Origin: DASYRM01 sp036004405
GTDB lineage: Bacteria; Acidobacteriota; Vicinamibacteria; Vicinamibacterales; UBA2999
DNA: 41,935 nt
Assembly (NCBI GenBank): GCA_036004405.1
Contig: DASYRM010000174.1
Span: 1 to 41,935, forward strand
Direction: 5' to 3'
Below the pieces are notes generated by a model. It ran no database searches. It was given only the letters and a program-made list of their open reading frames with translations, and was not told the DNA's origin. Below, one piece after another: positions 32,411 to 40,249 of this stretch; position 1 is the stretch's first letter; each line of letters opens with the position of its first letter. The position numbers and the translations under genes were made by a program.

Positions 32411-33400
32411 ATGCGCTACACCGCCTGCGGGCTGACGCTGACGGCGAACGCCTCGATTGCAGGTCTCGCGCCTGGCCCCGCCGATACCGCCGCGGACGTG
32501 AGCGTTGCGCTCCATGGCGGCGAGCCGCTTCCGTGCACTCATCCCTCCGATCGTACCTGGTACGTCTACCCGGAGGCCGACGAGCGCGGCACGCCGTGGC
32601 TCGAGGCCGCCACCGGTGAAGACGGCAGCCGCTGGCTCCGCTACGGCGAGGGCGCCGTGTTCCGCGTCGACGCCACGGCGCAGCGGGTGGATGCGTGGTG
32701 GCAGCTACCGCTCACGGAGGTCGATGCCGCCACCTATCTGCTTGGACCGGTGCTGGCGTTCATCATGCGGCTGCGCGGCCTGGTGCCGCTGCACGCCAGC
32801 GGCGTGGCCATCGACGGCCGCGCGGTGCTGTTTGCGGGAAGCCCCGGGGCGGGCAAGTCCAGCACCGCGGCGGCGTTTGCGTCGCTCGGGTTCCCCGTGC
32901 TGTCCGACGATGTGGTGCCGATGCAGCCCCTGGCGGCCGGCACGCTCGCGTGGCCTGGCTATCCACGCCTCAGTCTCTGGGGCGACGCCGCCGAAGCGCT
33001 CTTTGGCGACGAGTGCCTGCCGCCGTACAGCGCCACCTACACCAAGCAGTACCTCGATCTCGGTGGCGTGCGCCGGCCGTTTCAGAGCACGCCGCTGCCG
33101 GTGGGCGTCGTGTTCGTGCTCGACGCCGCGGGCGATGCGGATCCTGGGATCCGCCCGCTGGCTCCGCGCGACGCCGTCGTGGCGCTCCTGCGCCACACCT
33201 TCGGCACCTATCTGATCGACATGGGGCTGCGCGCCCGGGAGTTCGAGGTGCTTGCGGGCATGGTTGCGGCCGTGCCCGTCTGGCGGCTGCGCTTCGGGAC
33301 TGCCCTCGGCGACATCACCAGGCAGTGCCTCACCGTGGCGGACCACGTCCGGCATACCATCTATCACGGCGCCAGGCCCGAGGCCGGGCTGGCCGTCTGA
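32411..33400 (+). CDS. HPr-kinase-like protein of the RiPP locus
   Basis: A 329-residue protein (ATG start; TTG 32399, overlapping the precursor stop, would add four). The C-terminal two thirds carry an HprK-like kinase core: LHASGVAIDGRAVLFAG, P-loop GSPGAGKSS near residues 143-151 and the paired aspartates of LSDDVVP near 166-167. Related kinases in other lasso loci phosphorylate a Ser near the peptide C-terminus. Here it sits between the two precursors, each with Ser/Thr residues in its tail, so the peptides are the likely substrates (inference). Confidence 0.82.
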   Translation: MRYTACGLTLTANASIAGLAPGPADTAADVSVALHGGEPLPCTHPSDRTWYVYPEADERGTPWLEAATGEDGSRWLRYGEGAVFRVDATAQRVDAWWQLPLTEVDAATYLLGPVLAFIMRLRGLVPLHASGVAIDGRAVLFAGSPGAGKSSTAAAFASLGFPVLSDDVVPMQPLAAGTLAWPGYPRLSLWGDAAEALFGDECLPPYSATYTKQYLDLGGVRRPFQSTPLPVGVVFVLDAAGDADPGIRPLAPRDAVVALLRHTFGTYLIDMGLRAREFEVLAGMVAAVPVWRLRFGTALGDITRQCLTVADHVRHTIYHGARPEAGLAV

Positions 33401-33409
33401 GAGGTGAGG

Positions 33410-33586
33410 ATGCATCGCACATCCGGAGACGACACCGCGCCGGGCCGCGCGCCGGGCGCATCGAGACGGCCCTACTCGACGCCCAGGCTGGTGCGGTACG
33501 GAGACGTGGCGCATCTCACGAAAACCTCGGCGGCGCCCGGCAAGCTCAAAGACAGCCCGACCGTGGCCAAGTCACGGACCCTGTAA
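33410..33586 (+). CDS. Lasso-type RiPP precursor peptide 2
   Basis: A 58-residue peptide whose leader aligns with precursor 1 without gaps: P21-Y22, P25, V28-R29-Y30-G31-D32-V33, L36-T37. Downstream the only acidic residue is Asp48. With a core starting at Ser40 the ring register is Ser40-Asp48 (nine residues) and the tail SPTVAKSRTL again has ten residues, ending in the same AK-S/T-R-T pattern as precursor 1. ATG 33410 follows a GAGGTGAGG ribosome-binding site; GTG 33404 is in frame two codons earlier. Its stop overlaps the transporter start (TAATG). Confidence 0.85.
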   Translation: MHRTSGDDTAPGRAPGASRRPYSTPRLVRYGDVAHLTKTSAAPGKLKDSPTVAKSRTL

Positions 33587-34029
33587 TGAACCCTTTCGAC
33601 CTGGTTGTGGCGCTTGCCACGGGCGCCGCCATCGCTGTGCAGGCGCTGGCCAACTCGCGCTTGCGCCTGGCGCTTGGCACGCCCATGTGGGCCGCGATCG
33701 CGCAGTTCCTGGTCGGCCTGGCCGCGCTCGTGGTGATCGCGCTGGTGATGCGGCAGCCCGCGCCCGATACCGGAGCGCTCTCGCGCATGCCGTGGTGGGG
33801 ATGGGTGGGCGGCGCCGTTGGCGCGCTCTTCATCGTGGTGAGCATCGTGCTCACGCCGCGGCTCGGCACCGCGCTCACGCTCGCGACGATCACCGTGGGT
33901 CAGATGGTCGCGGCGCTTGCGCTCGATCACTACGGCTGGCTGGGCGCGCCCATCGTGCGCCTCTCGGTGCCGCGCGTGCTCGGCGCGGCGTTCCTCCTGG
34001 CAGGCATCGCTCTGATGCGCTGGAGATAG
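33586..34029 (+). CDS. YdcZ-like DMT-family transporter
   Basis: A 147-residue membrane protein with five hydrophobic helices: about residues 5-20, 33-55, 67-92, 96-116 and 126-145. It belongs to the small DMT/YdcZ group (PF04657-like). Its ATG overlaps the stop of precursor 2, so it is the last gene of the RiPP transcription unit and a candidate exporter or immunity protein. Lasso loci more often encode an ABC exporter; none is present in this window. Confidence 0.78.
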   Translation: MNPFDLVVALATGAAIAVQALANSRLRLALGTPMWAAIAQFLVGLAALVVIALVMRQPAPDTGALSRMPWWGWVGGAVGALFIVVSIVLTPRLGTALTLATITVGQMVAALALDHYGWLGAPIVRLSVPRVLGAAFLLAGIALMRWR

Positions 34030-34033
34030 GCGC

Positions 34034-34630
34034 TCAGAATTTCAGGCGCAATCCGACGCGCGCCACCAGCCGATCGGTCTGCTCGTCCGGACCTGTGAGT
34101 CCGACGCCGTAGCCGGCCTCCATGAAGATGCCGACCCGGTGCGAGACCGCGCCTTCAAGGCCGAGCGATCCGATGACGGCGCCTCGGTCGTGGGCGGCGC
34201 GCTGCGTCAGCTGCGTCCAGTACTCCGCGCCGCCGTACGGACTCCACATCGACTGCGGTTTCAAGTAGTAGAACAGCCCTCCAGACGCGTGCAGCGCCGG
34301 GGCGCCGACGCCGGTCGGCCGATCCTCGGGATCGTCTCCGCCGGCGCTCCCGCTGCCGGACAGGCCGCCGCGGACGACGAAACGCTTCGACACGAATCGA
34401 CTCACATCGATCTGGATCGTGTAGTTGACGGGGAGGATCCGCTCGGACGAGTACACGCGATCGAGGTATCCCCCGAAGCCGATCATCGTCGTACCCGTGC
34501 TGCCGACGACGTGCGGTCGAAGATCGTCGGAGAGCGGCTCGCTGGTGCGAGGTGCGTCCTGGGCCTCGACGCCGGCCCCCGACAGGAGCCACGTCAAGGC
34601 CACCAGGGTGATTGCGAGTCGCCGTGCCAT
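34034..34630 (-). CDS. Small outer-membrane beta-barrel protein
   Basis: A 198-residue protein. The signal peptide is clear (MARRLAITLVALTWLLSGAG, cleavage after VEAQ near residue 24). The remainder alternates strands with aromatic girdle residues (YYLKPQSMWSPYGGAEYW) and ends in VARVGLRLKF, whose terminal Phe is the usual signal recognised by BamA. The function is unknown. ATG 34630 is chosen because upstream in-frame codons have no signal-peptide character. It is divergent from the Omp85 gene and ends four bases from the transporter stop, tail to tail. Confidence 0.78.
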   Translation of the reverse strand: MARRLAITLVALTWLLSGAGVEAQDAPRTSEPLSDDLRPHVVGSTGTTMIGFGGYLDRVYSSERILPVNYTIQIDVSRFVSKRFVVRGGLSGSGSAGGDDPEDRPTGVGAPALHASGGLFYYLKPQSMWSPYGGAEYWTQLTQRAAHDRGAVIGSLGLEGAVSHRVGIFMEAGYGVGLTGPDEQTDRLVARVGLRLKF

Positions 34631-34660
34631 ACACGATTGGACTCTGGAAGACCCCCGGCT

Positions 34661-34684
34661 ATTCCCTCGGGCCGGCGCGGGAAT
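34661..34684. promoter_or_regulatory. Inverted repeat in the divergent promoter region
   Basis: ATTCCC (34661-34666) and GGGAAT (34679-34684) flank a 12-base GC-rich centre within the 105-base gap between the divergent barrel and Omp85 genes. This spacing suits a dimeric regulator binding both promoters; alternatively a chance palindrome. Confidence 0.4.
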
Positions 34685-34735
34685 AAACGCGGAGCCGGAC
34701 GAGTCCAATCGAGTAGCTGTCGAAGCGATCGTCCG

Positions 34736-37270
34736 GTGATCAGTCACGTCTCATCGCGTCTCCATCGCGCCCTCGTCGTGGCGCTGCTTCTGCTCACCGC
34801 AGCGTGCGGCGCTGACGCGCAGGACGTCGCCGCGGGGTCGACGTTGTGTGGACAACCCGTGGCGCCGCCGGCCCAGCTGCCGCCCGCCGACGCGGGCGCC
34901 GTCGTTTACCTCATGGGCGTGTGCCTGCCGGCCCAGGGGAACGTGTCGGCGGTCGAGGTCGAGACGTATCTGCACTACATCCAGCTGCGTCCCAGCCTGC
35001 CTTCGCAGGGGAAGTGGGTGCCGTACGACGAGCCGGCGCAGGAGACCATGCGCGCGGACTTTCGGCGCTTGTGGGAGACCAACTTCCTCGACGACCTCCG
35101 GATCGAGGTCGACGACTACGTCTTCAGCAACGGCGTGGTCGGCAAGATGGTCACCTACGTGATGGAGGAACGCGAGCGCGTCAAGCTCGTGACCTACGAG
35201 GGCGGCCGTGCGGTCGACCGCACTCGAATCGAAGACGCGTTGCGAGACAAGAAGGTGGAGCTGCGCCTCGACTCCTTCCTGGACGGCGCCACGCTCGCCC
35301 GCGTGAGCCGGATCGTGCAAGACACGCTCGCCGAGAAGGGTTTTCCCAACGCCACGGTTCGGCCGGTGGTCAAGGCGCTGGCGGGCGGACCCAAGCTGGT
35401 CAGCGTGACGTTCGTCATCGCCGAGGGGCCGCGGATGTCGATTCGGGACGTCGCGTTCATCGGCAACCATGCGATCGACGACGCGCGGCTCTTGTCGGCG
35501 CTGAAATGGAACCGGCCCGAGCACCTCTTCTCGTTCGCGACGAATCGCGGTCGCTACGACCCCAATCGTTTCGCCGAAGATGCGGAGCGAGTGGCCGACT
35601 ACTATCGAGATCTCGGCTACTTCCAGGTCCGCGTCGATTCGCCGGTGGTGCGCCCGCTGGACACCTCGGCGAACGGCACCACGCAGTGGGTGCAACTGCG
35701 CGTGCCGATCGAAGAGGGCGCCCGCTACCGGGTCGGCACGCTGTCGTTCGAGGGCAACTCGGTCGTCCAGACGGCGGCCCTTCGCCCCCTGTTCAAGATC
35801 GAGTCCGGCGACTGGTACAGCCAGCAGCGCGTGCGCGACGCCTTCGAGAAGGCGCGTGACCTCTACGGCGCCGGCGGATACATCGAGTTCACGGCCTTTC
35901 CCGACCTGCGGCCTCGAGACGCCTCGGGCACGTCGACGGAGGCGCCCGTCGTCGACGTGACGTTCCGGATTACCGAAGGCGATCAGTATCTGGTGAATCG
36001 CCTCAGCTTCACGGGGAACACGACGACGCGTGATGGAGTCATCCGGCGCGAGCTGCAGCTGTTCGAGGGGGGCGTCTTCAACCGCCAGGCGCTCAAGTAC
36101 AGCATTCAGCGCATCAACCAGCTGGGCTACTTCAAGCCGCTCGAGGGGAGCGACAAGGACGTCGCGGTCGAGAAGGTCCCCGGTCGCGAGCACGCCGTCG
36201 ACGTGACGGTCAAGGTCGAGGAGCAGAACCGCAATCAGATGCAGTTCGGCGCCGGCATGTCTCAGTACGAGGGCGTGTTCGGGAGTCTCTCCTACACGAC
36301 CTCGAATTTTCTCGGCCGCGGCGAGAGTCTGACGCTCTCCGCGCAGAAGGGCAGCCGGTCGTCGACCTACGCGCTCGGCCTGACGGAACCGTACGTGTTC
36401 TCCCGGCCGATTTCGGCCGGGGCCAGCGTGTTCTCCCGGAAGATCGACTACCTGACCGGCGCCAATCTCGTCGGCTACAGCGAGGTGCGCAGCGGCATCA
36501 CCCTCACGGTGGGGAAACCGCTCTTTCGATTTGCCCGCGCCTTCGTCGGGTACGGCTACGAGGTGATCGACACCGCCCTCAGCCAGTCGCTGCTCAACGA
36601 TCTCGACGACAACGCAAGCGTCGGTGTGCCGGTCTTCAACCCGTTCCTCGACGAGGGCCGGCACACGGAGAGCAAGATGACCCCGTCGTTCCTCTACAAC
36701 ACCGTCAATCATCCCTTTCAGCCGCGCAGCGGCATGAAGATCGCGCTGTCGGCGCCGGTCGCCGGCAGCGTTCTGGGTGGCTCGTTCAACTACATCAAGC
36801 CGGAGCTCGAAACCATCCTCTACGTTCCGCACACGCGCAAGACCGCGCTGGGATTGCGTTTCAATGGCGGCCTGGTGCAGCCATTCGGCGGGACGCACGA
36901 GCTGCCGTACTACAACCGCTATTTCCTCGGAGGCGAGACGCAGATTCGCGGTGTCGACATCCGGACCGTCGGCCCGACGGATTCACAGAACCGCGCGATT
37001 GGTGGCAACCGCTTCGTGCTGTTCAACGCCGAGTACTACTTCGATCTGTTCGGACCGGTCCGGGCGCTCGTGTTTCACGACGCCGGACAGGCATTCTCCG
37101 AGCGTCAACACGTGGACCTCACGCGGATGCGGACCTCATCCGGTGTGGAGCTTCGAGTGATGGTGCCGATGCTCAACGTGCCGTTCCGGTTGATCTACGC
37201 CTGGAACACCTATCGCGACACGTTTCAAAAGCCGCGAACCTTCAAATTCGCGGTGGGAACGACCTTCTAG
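34736..37270 (+). CDS. Omp85/BamA-family outer-membrane assembly protein
   Basis: An 844-residue protein. A short signal sequence (RALVVALLLLTAACGADAQ) is followed by five POTRA-like repeats, the later ones clear (VAFIGNHAI, LSFEGNSVV, LSFTGNTTT), and a C-terminal beta-barrel from about residue 500. The L6-loop motif appears as QIRGVD and the last residue is Phe. BamA inserts outer-membrane barrels; the Omp85 family also includes TamA-like paralogues. Absence of the usual skp/lpx neighbours suggests this may be a second, specialised copy. The start is GTG 34736; no in-frame ATG suits. Confidence 0.85.
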   Translation: MISHVSSRLHRALVVALLLLTAACGADAQDVAAGSTLCGQPVAPPAQLPPADAGAVVYLMGVCLPAQGNVSAVEVETYLHYIQLRPSLPSQGKWVPYDEPAQETMRADFRRLWETNFLDDLRIEVDDYVFSNGVVGKMVTYVMEERERVKLVTYEGGRAVDRTRIEDALRDKKVELRLDSFLDGATLARVSRIVQDTLAEKGFPNATVRPVVKALAGGPKLVSVTFVIAEGPRMSIRDVAFIGNHAIDDARLLSALKWNRPEHLFSFATNRGRYDPNRFAEDAERVADYYRDLGYFQVRVDSPVVRPLDTSANGTTQWVQLRVPIEEGARYRVGTLSFEGNSVVQTAALRPLFKIESGDWYSQQRVRDAFEKARDLYGAGGYIEFTAFPDLRPRDASGTSTEAPVVDVTFRITEGDQYLVNRLSFTGNTTTRDGVIRRELQLFEGGVFNRQALKYSIQRINQLGYFKPLEGSDKDVAVEKVPGREHAVDVTVKVEEQNRNQMQFGAGMSQYEGVFGSLSYTTSNFLGRGESLTLSAQKGSRSSTYALGLTEPYVFSRPISAGASVFSRKIDYLTGANLVGYSEVRSGITLTVGKPLFRFARAFVGYGYEVIDTALSQSLLNDLDDNASVGVPVFNPFLDEGRHTESKMTPSFLYNTVNHPFQPRSGMKIALSAPVAGSVLGGSFNYIKPELETILYVPHTRKTALGLRFNGGLVQPFGGTHELPYYNRYFLGGETQIRGVDIRTVGPTDSQNRAIGGNRFVLFNAEYYFDLFGPVRALVFHDAGQAFSERQHVDLTRMRTSSGVELRVMVPMLNVPFRLIYAWNTYRDTFQKPRTFKFAVGTTF

Positions 37271-37280
37271 AGGTGCTTGG

Positions 37281-37844
37281 ATGAATCGATGTATACGAGT
37301 GGTGGCCGTCGTGCTCTGTGTGGTGGCGTCCGGGTGCCAGAGCCCGACCGATCCGGATGACGTGGTGCAGTTCGACGACGCGTTGGACGTCACCGTGTCT
37401 CCGAACCCTATTCTCGCCGACACCGTGACTGGCGGTCGCACCTATCGCGTCGTGCGCGGGAACAATCAGCCCGACGACATCCTTCCGTACGACTGGCACG
37501 CCTTCTTCACCACGACGATGTCGCTCAACAACAACGCCTCGAACGACGACGTTGACGTGGCGTTTCCTATCCGCGTCACGGCGACGACGGTCATCGTGAA
37601 GCAGGCGTCAGGTGGCATCGTGACCGCTCCCACGGGCGGCGAGACCGAAAAATACGAATTCGTGATCAGCAGTTCGAGCGGCAATTCGATTGCGGCGATC
37701 AGTACGCCGCTCACGACCACGTTCGAAATCTGGTACGACCTGCCGAGCTTGCGTCGCGAGGCCGTCGTCACCCTCCAGTTCTCCTTCGTCGACAGCGACA
37801 ACGTTCCTTTCACCAAATCGGTCGACTTCAATGTCGCGCCGTGA
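37281..37844 (+). CDS. Lipoprotein of unknown function
   Basis: A 187-residue protein with a lipoprotein signal (VVAVVLCVVASGC, lipid attachment at the Cys near residue 19). The mature part is Thr/Asp-rich and strand-rich, like an immunoglobulin-like or beta-sandwich fold, with no motif I recognise. It begins ten bases after the Omp85 stop with GAGGTG upstream of ATG 37281 and may be an accessory lipoprotein, but no BamB-E similarity is visible. Confidence 0.7.
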   Translation: MNRCIRVVAVVLCVVASGCQSPTDPDDVVQFDDALDVTVSPNPILADTVTGGRTYRVVRGNNQPDDILPYDWHAFFTTTMSLNNNASNDDVDVAFPIRVTATTVIVKQASGGIVTAPTGGETEKYEFVISSSSGNSIAAISTPLTTTFEIWYDLPSLRREAVVTLQFSFVDSDNVPFTKSVDFNVAP

Positions 37845-37931
37845 CAAATCTCTTCGAAACAGCATGCGACCAGCGGAGAGGCGTCACCGTCTAATCTCGC
37901 CGAGGATGCCAATCCTGCGGCGAGCTCCTTC

Positions 37932-38507
37932 GTGGTTTCAGATGAAATGCTTGCGGCGCACGCCGCCCTGGGTGATCGTGCAGCGTTCGAAACCCTGGTC
38001 CGGCGCTACCAGTCGCGAATCCATCGGCTGGTGCGCATCCTCGTGGGCGATGACTGGCCTGACGCCGAAGATCTGACTCAGGAAACGTTCATTCGCGCCT
38101 TTCGGGGAATTGCCCAGTTCCGTCACACGAGCACGTTCCGGACGTGGCTGCACCGGATTGCGCTCAACGTCGTCTGGTCCTATCGCACGCGCCGTCGTCA
38201 GCGCGCGCTGACCGTGCCCACGACCGATCGTGATGGCGACGGCCCGCCGGCCGAGATCGCCGCGTCGGACGACGACCCTGAGACCACTCTGATTCGTCGC
38301 CAGGCGATCGATCGGGCGCTCGCGGCGCTCTCGACCGAGGCGCGGGCGGTGGTGATTCTGCGCGATGTTCAGGGGCTGGAGTATCACGAGATCGCGGCGA
38401 TTACCGGGGTGCCGATCGGGACGGTCGAATCGCGCCTCTTTCGGGCCCGGCGTCGTCTGCGTCCCCTGCTCGAGCCGGTGCGGCCTTCCGCGAGAGCGTC
38501 GGCGTGA
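37932..38507 (+). CDS. ECF-type RNA polymerase sigma factor
   Basis: A 191-residue sigma-70 family protein: region 2 DAEDLTQETFIRAFRGIAQF (about 43-62) with RTWLHRIALNVV, and region 4 ILRDVQGLEYHEIAAITGVP followed by IGTVESRLFRARRRL. GTG 37932 or ATG 37947 may be the start. No anti-sigma gene follows. It lies 83 bases upstream of the CotH gene and may control that cluster through the palindromic site in the gap. Confidence 0.9.
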   Translation: MVSDEMLAAHAALGDRAAFETLVRRYQSRIHRLVRILVGDDWPDAEDLTQETFIRAFRGIAQFRHTSTFRTWLHRIALNVVWSYRTRRRQRALTVPTTDRDGDGPPAEIAASDDDPETTLIRRQAIDRALAALSTEARAVVILRDVQGLEYHEIAAITGVPIGTVESRLFRARRRLRPLLEPVRPSARASA

Positions 38508-38542
38508 CGGGAGCACCGTCTTTACAAATCCCAACACTTTTT

Positions 38543-38557
38543 AACCGTGTAACGGTT
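38543..38557. promoter_or_regulatory. Perfect inverted repeat upstream of the CotH gene
   Basis: AACCGT-GTA-ACGGTT lies in the A/T-richer gap between the ECF sigma gene and CotH. AACC followed 18 bases later by CGTC resembles the AAC/CGTC boxes of ECF promoters, so this may be the -35 of the CotH promoter or an operator over it. Confidence 0.45.
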
Positions 38558-38590
38558 GTGAGACGTCGTCTCTACCGTCAGGATGCAGGC

Positions 38591-40249
38591 ATGCTGATGA
38601 CCGTCGCCCGCGCAACCCCGTGGCTGAGGCGCGCTGCGCTGACCGGCGCGATGGTCGCGACGTCTCTGGTCCTCGCCGCCGGCCAGGCCACCCGTCCCGC
38701 GGGGGCGGCGAGTAACCGTGCGCCCTTGCCGGACTACGACCGCGTGTTTGCCATGGACCGCGTGCACGAGTTGCGGATCGTCATCCCGCCGGAGCGCTTC
38801 CGGGAAATGCAGGCCAACCTCGCCGGCTTGGGCGGTCGCGGCGGCTTTCCGGCCTTCGGGCGTGAAGGGATGCCCGGGCCGCCGCGGGACGCGCTGGCGG
38901 AGGCCGCCTGGCTGCAGGACGCCGTCATGGCCTGCAGCGGCAAGGCCCCCGAGAGCAGCTGTTCGATCGGTGCGGCCGAAGGGCGGTGCGTCACCGGGCC
39001 GGCCGATAGCCTGATGTGCCTTGCGGCGCCGCAACCGGGGCGTGGCCCCCGAGGAGGCTTCCCGTTTCTCAAGGCGCCCGAGCCGATGACGGTGCCCGTC
39101 TCGGTGCAGTCTCTCGGTCGCGTCTGGACGAACGTGCGGATGCGATACAAGGGCAACTCGTCGCTCATGGCGGCGACGTCGAGCCGGAACGGCAAGATCC
39201 CGTTTCGCCTGGATTTCAACCATAGCGACCAGGCGGGTTCGACAGGCAGCTTCCACGGCTTCCGCAAGCTGACGTTCTCGTCCAATTTTGCCGACGATTC
39301 GCAGCTGCGCGAGGTGCTGGCCACGGAGGTCCTGCGCGATCGAGGAGTGCCGGCGGCGCACGCCGCCTTCTACCGCGTCTTCGTGGATACCGGCGGCGGA
39401 GCGGCTTATTGGGGGCTCTACACGATGGTCGAAGACCCCGCGGATGGGGCCATGCTCGGAGCTCAGCTCGATGGGCGGGGTGCGAACCTCTACAAGCCTG
39501 AGGGCCCCGCCGCGAACTGGACACGATTCGACGCCGCCAGTTTCGAGAAGAAGACGAACGAAGGCGCGAACGACTTCAGCGACGTGATGGCCGCAATCGA
39601 CGCGTTGCACGCGCAGGCGACGGATCGCGGCGCGTGGCGTTCCCAGCTCGAACGCGTCTTCGACGTGGATCTCTTTCTGCGCTGGCTCGCCGTGAATACC
39701 GCGATCGACAACTGGGATGCGTACGGCGCGATGGCGCACAACTACTACTTGTACGGCGATCCACGCCGGAACGGCCGCCTTCGCTGGATTCCGTGGGACC
39801 ACAACATGGCGTTCGGGGCCGGGCCCGGCGGCGGTCGAGGATTTCCCGGCGGCGCGGGCGCGGGCCAGGTGCCCTTCCTTGCGCCCGGTCGGGGCCGTGG
39901 AGGAGCAGGACCCTTTGGGCCGCCGACGCGCGACGTGTTGCATCGCGACGCCGGCGGGTCCTGGCCTCTGATCACGCGCCTTCTGTCCGATCCCGAGTAC
40001 AGCCTGCGCTACCGCCGGTTTCTGAGCGACTCGCTCGCCGGCCTGATGGCGCCCGCGGCCATGGACCGCCGCGTCCGCGAGCTGCACGCGCTGATTGCCC
40101 CGGCGGTCGTGGGCTCGAATGGCGAGCTCAAAACCCACACCACCGTCAGTTCCGACGCCGCCTTCCGCGAATCGCCGGACGTGTTGCTGCGGGACATCGC
40201 CCGTCAGCAGGAGCGCATTCGTTCGGCGCTCGCAGAGTCTCCACAATGA
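38591..40249 (+). CDS. CotH kinase family protein
   Basis: A 552-residue exported protein. The signal sequence runs to about residue 40 (AALTGAMVATSLVLAAGQ). The CotH domain follows: VHELRIVIPPERF, MRYKGNSSLM, RKLTFSSNFADDSQLREVLA, GLYTMVEDP, and the catalytic-region pattern WDAYGAMAHNYYLYGDP...RWIPWDHNMAFG. A Gly/Pro-rich insert (about 420-455) precedes the last domain. CotH proteins are atypical kinases of spore-coat or secreted proteins. Start ATG 38591, or 38597 two codons later. Overlaps the VTC gene by ATGA. Confidence 0.88.
   Translation: MLMTVARATPWLRRAALTGAMVATSLVLAAGQATRPAGAASNRAPLPDYDRVFAMDRVHELRIVIPPERFREMQANLAGLGGRGGFPAFGREGMPGPPRDALAEAAWLQDAVMACSGKAPESSCSIGAAEGRCVTGPADSLMCLAAPQPGRGPRGGFPFLKAPEPMTVPVSVQSLGRVWTNVRMRYKGNSSLMAATSSRNGKIPFRLDFNHSDQAGSTGSFHGFRKLTFSSNFADDSQLREVLATEVLRDRGVPAAHAAFYRVFVDTGGGAAYWGLYTMVEDPADGAMLGAQLDGRGANLYKPEGPAANWTRFDAASFEKKTNEGANDFSDVMAAIDALHAQATDRGAWRSQLERVFDVDLFLRWLAVNTAIDNWDAYGAMAHNYYLYGDPRRNGRLRWIPWDHNMAFGAGPGGGRGFPGGAGAGQVPFLAPGRGRGGAGPFGPPTRDVLHRDAGGSWPLITRLLSDPEYSLRYRRFLSDSLAGLMAPAAMDRRVRELHALIAPAVVGSNGELKTHTTVSSDAAFRESPDVLLRDIARQQERIRSALAESPQ

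Noticed and set aside
34800..34830. Lipobox in the Omp85 protein (LTAAC)
   Set aside because: The -3 residue is Thr, Omp85 proteins are not normally lipidated, and a standard cleavage after ADAQ is available.
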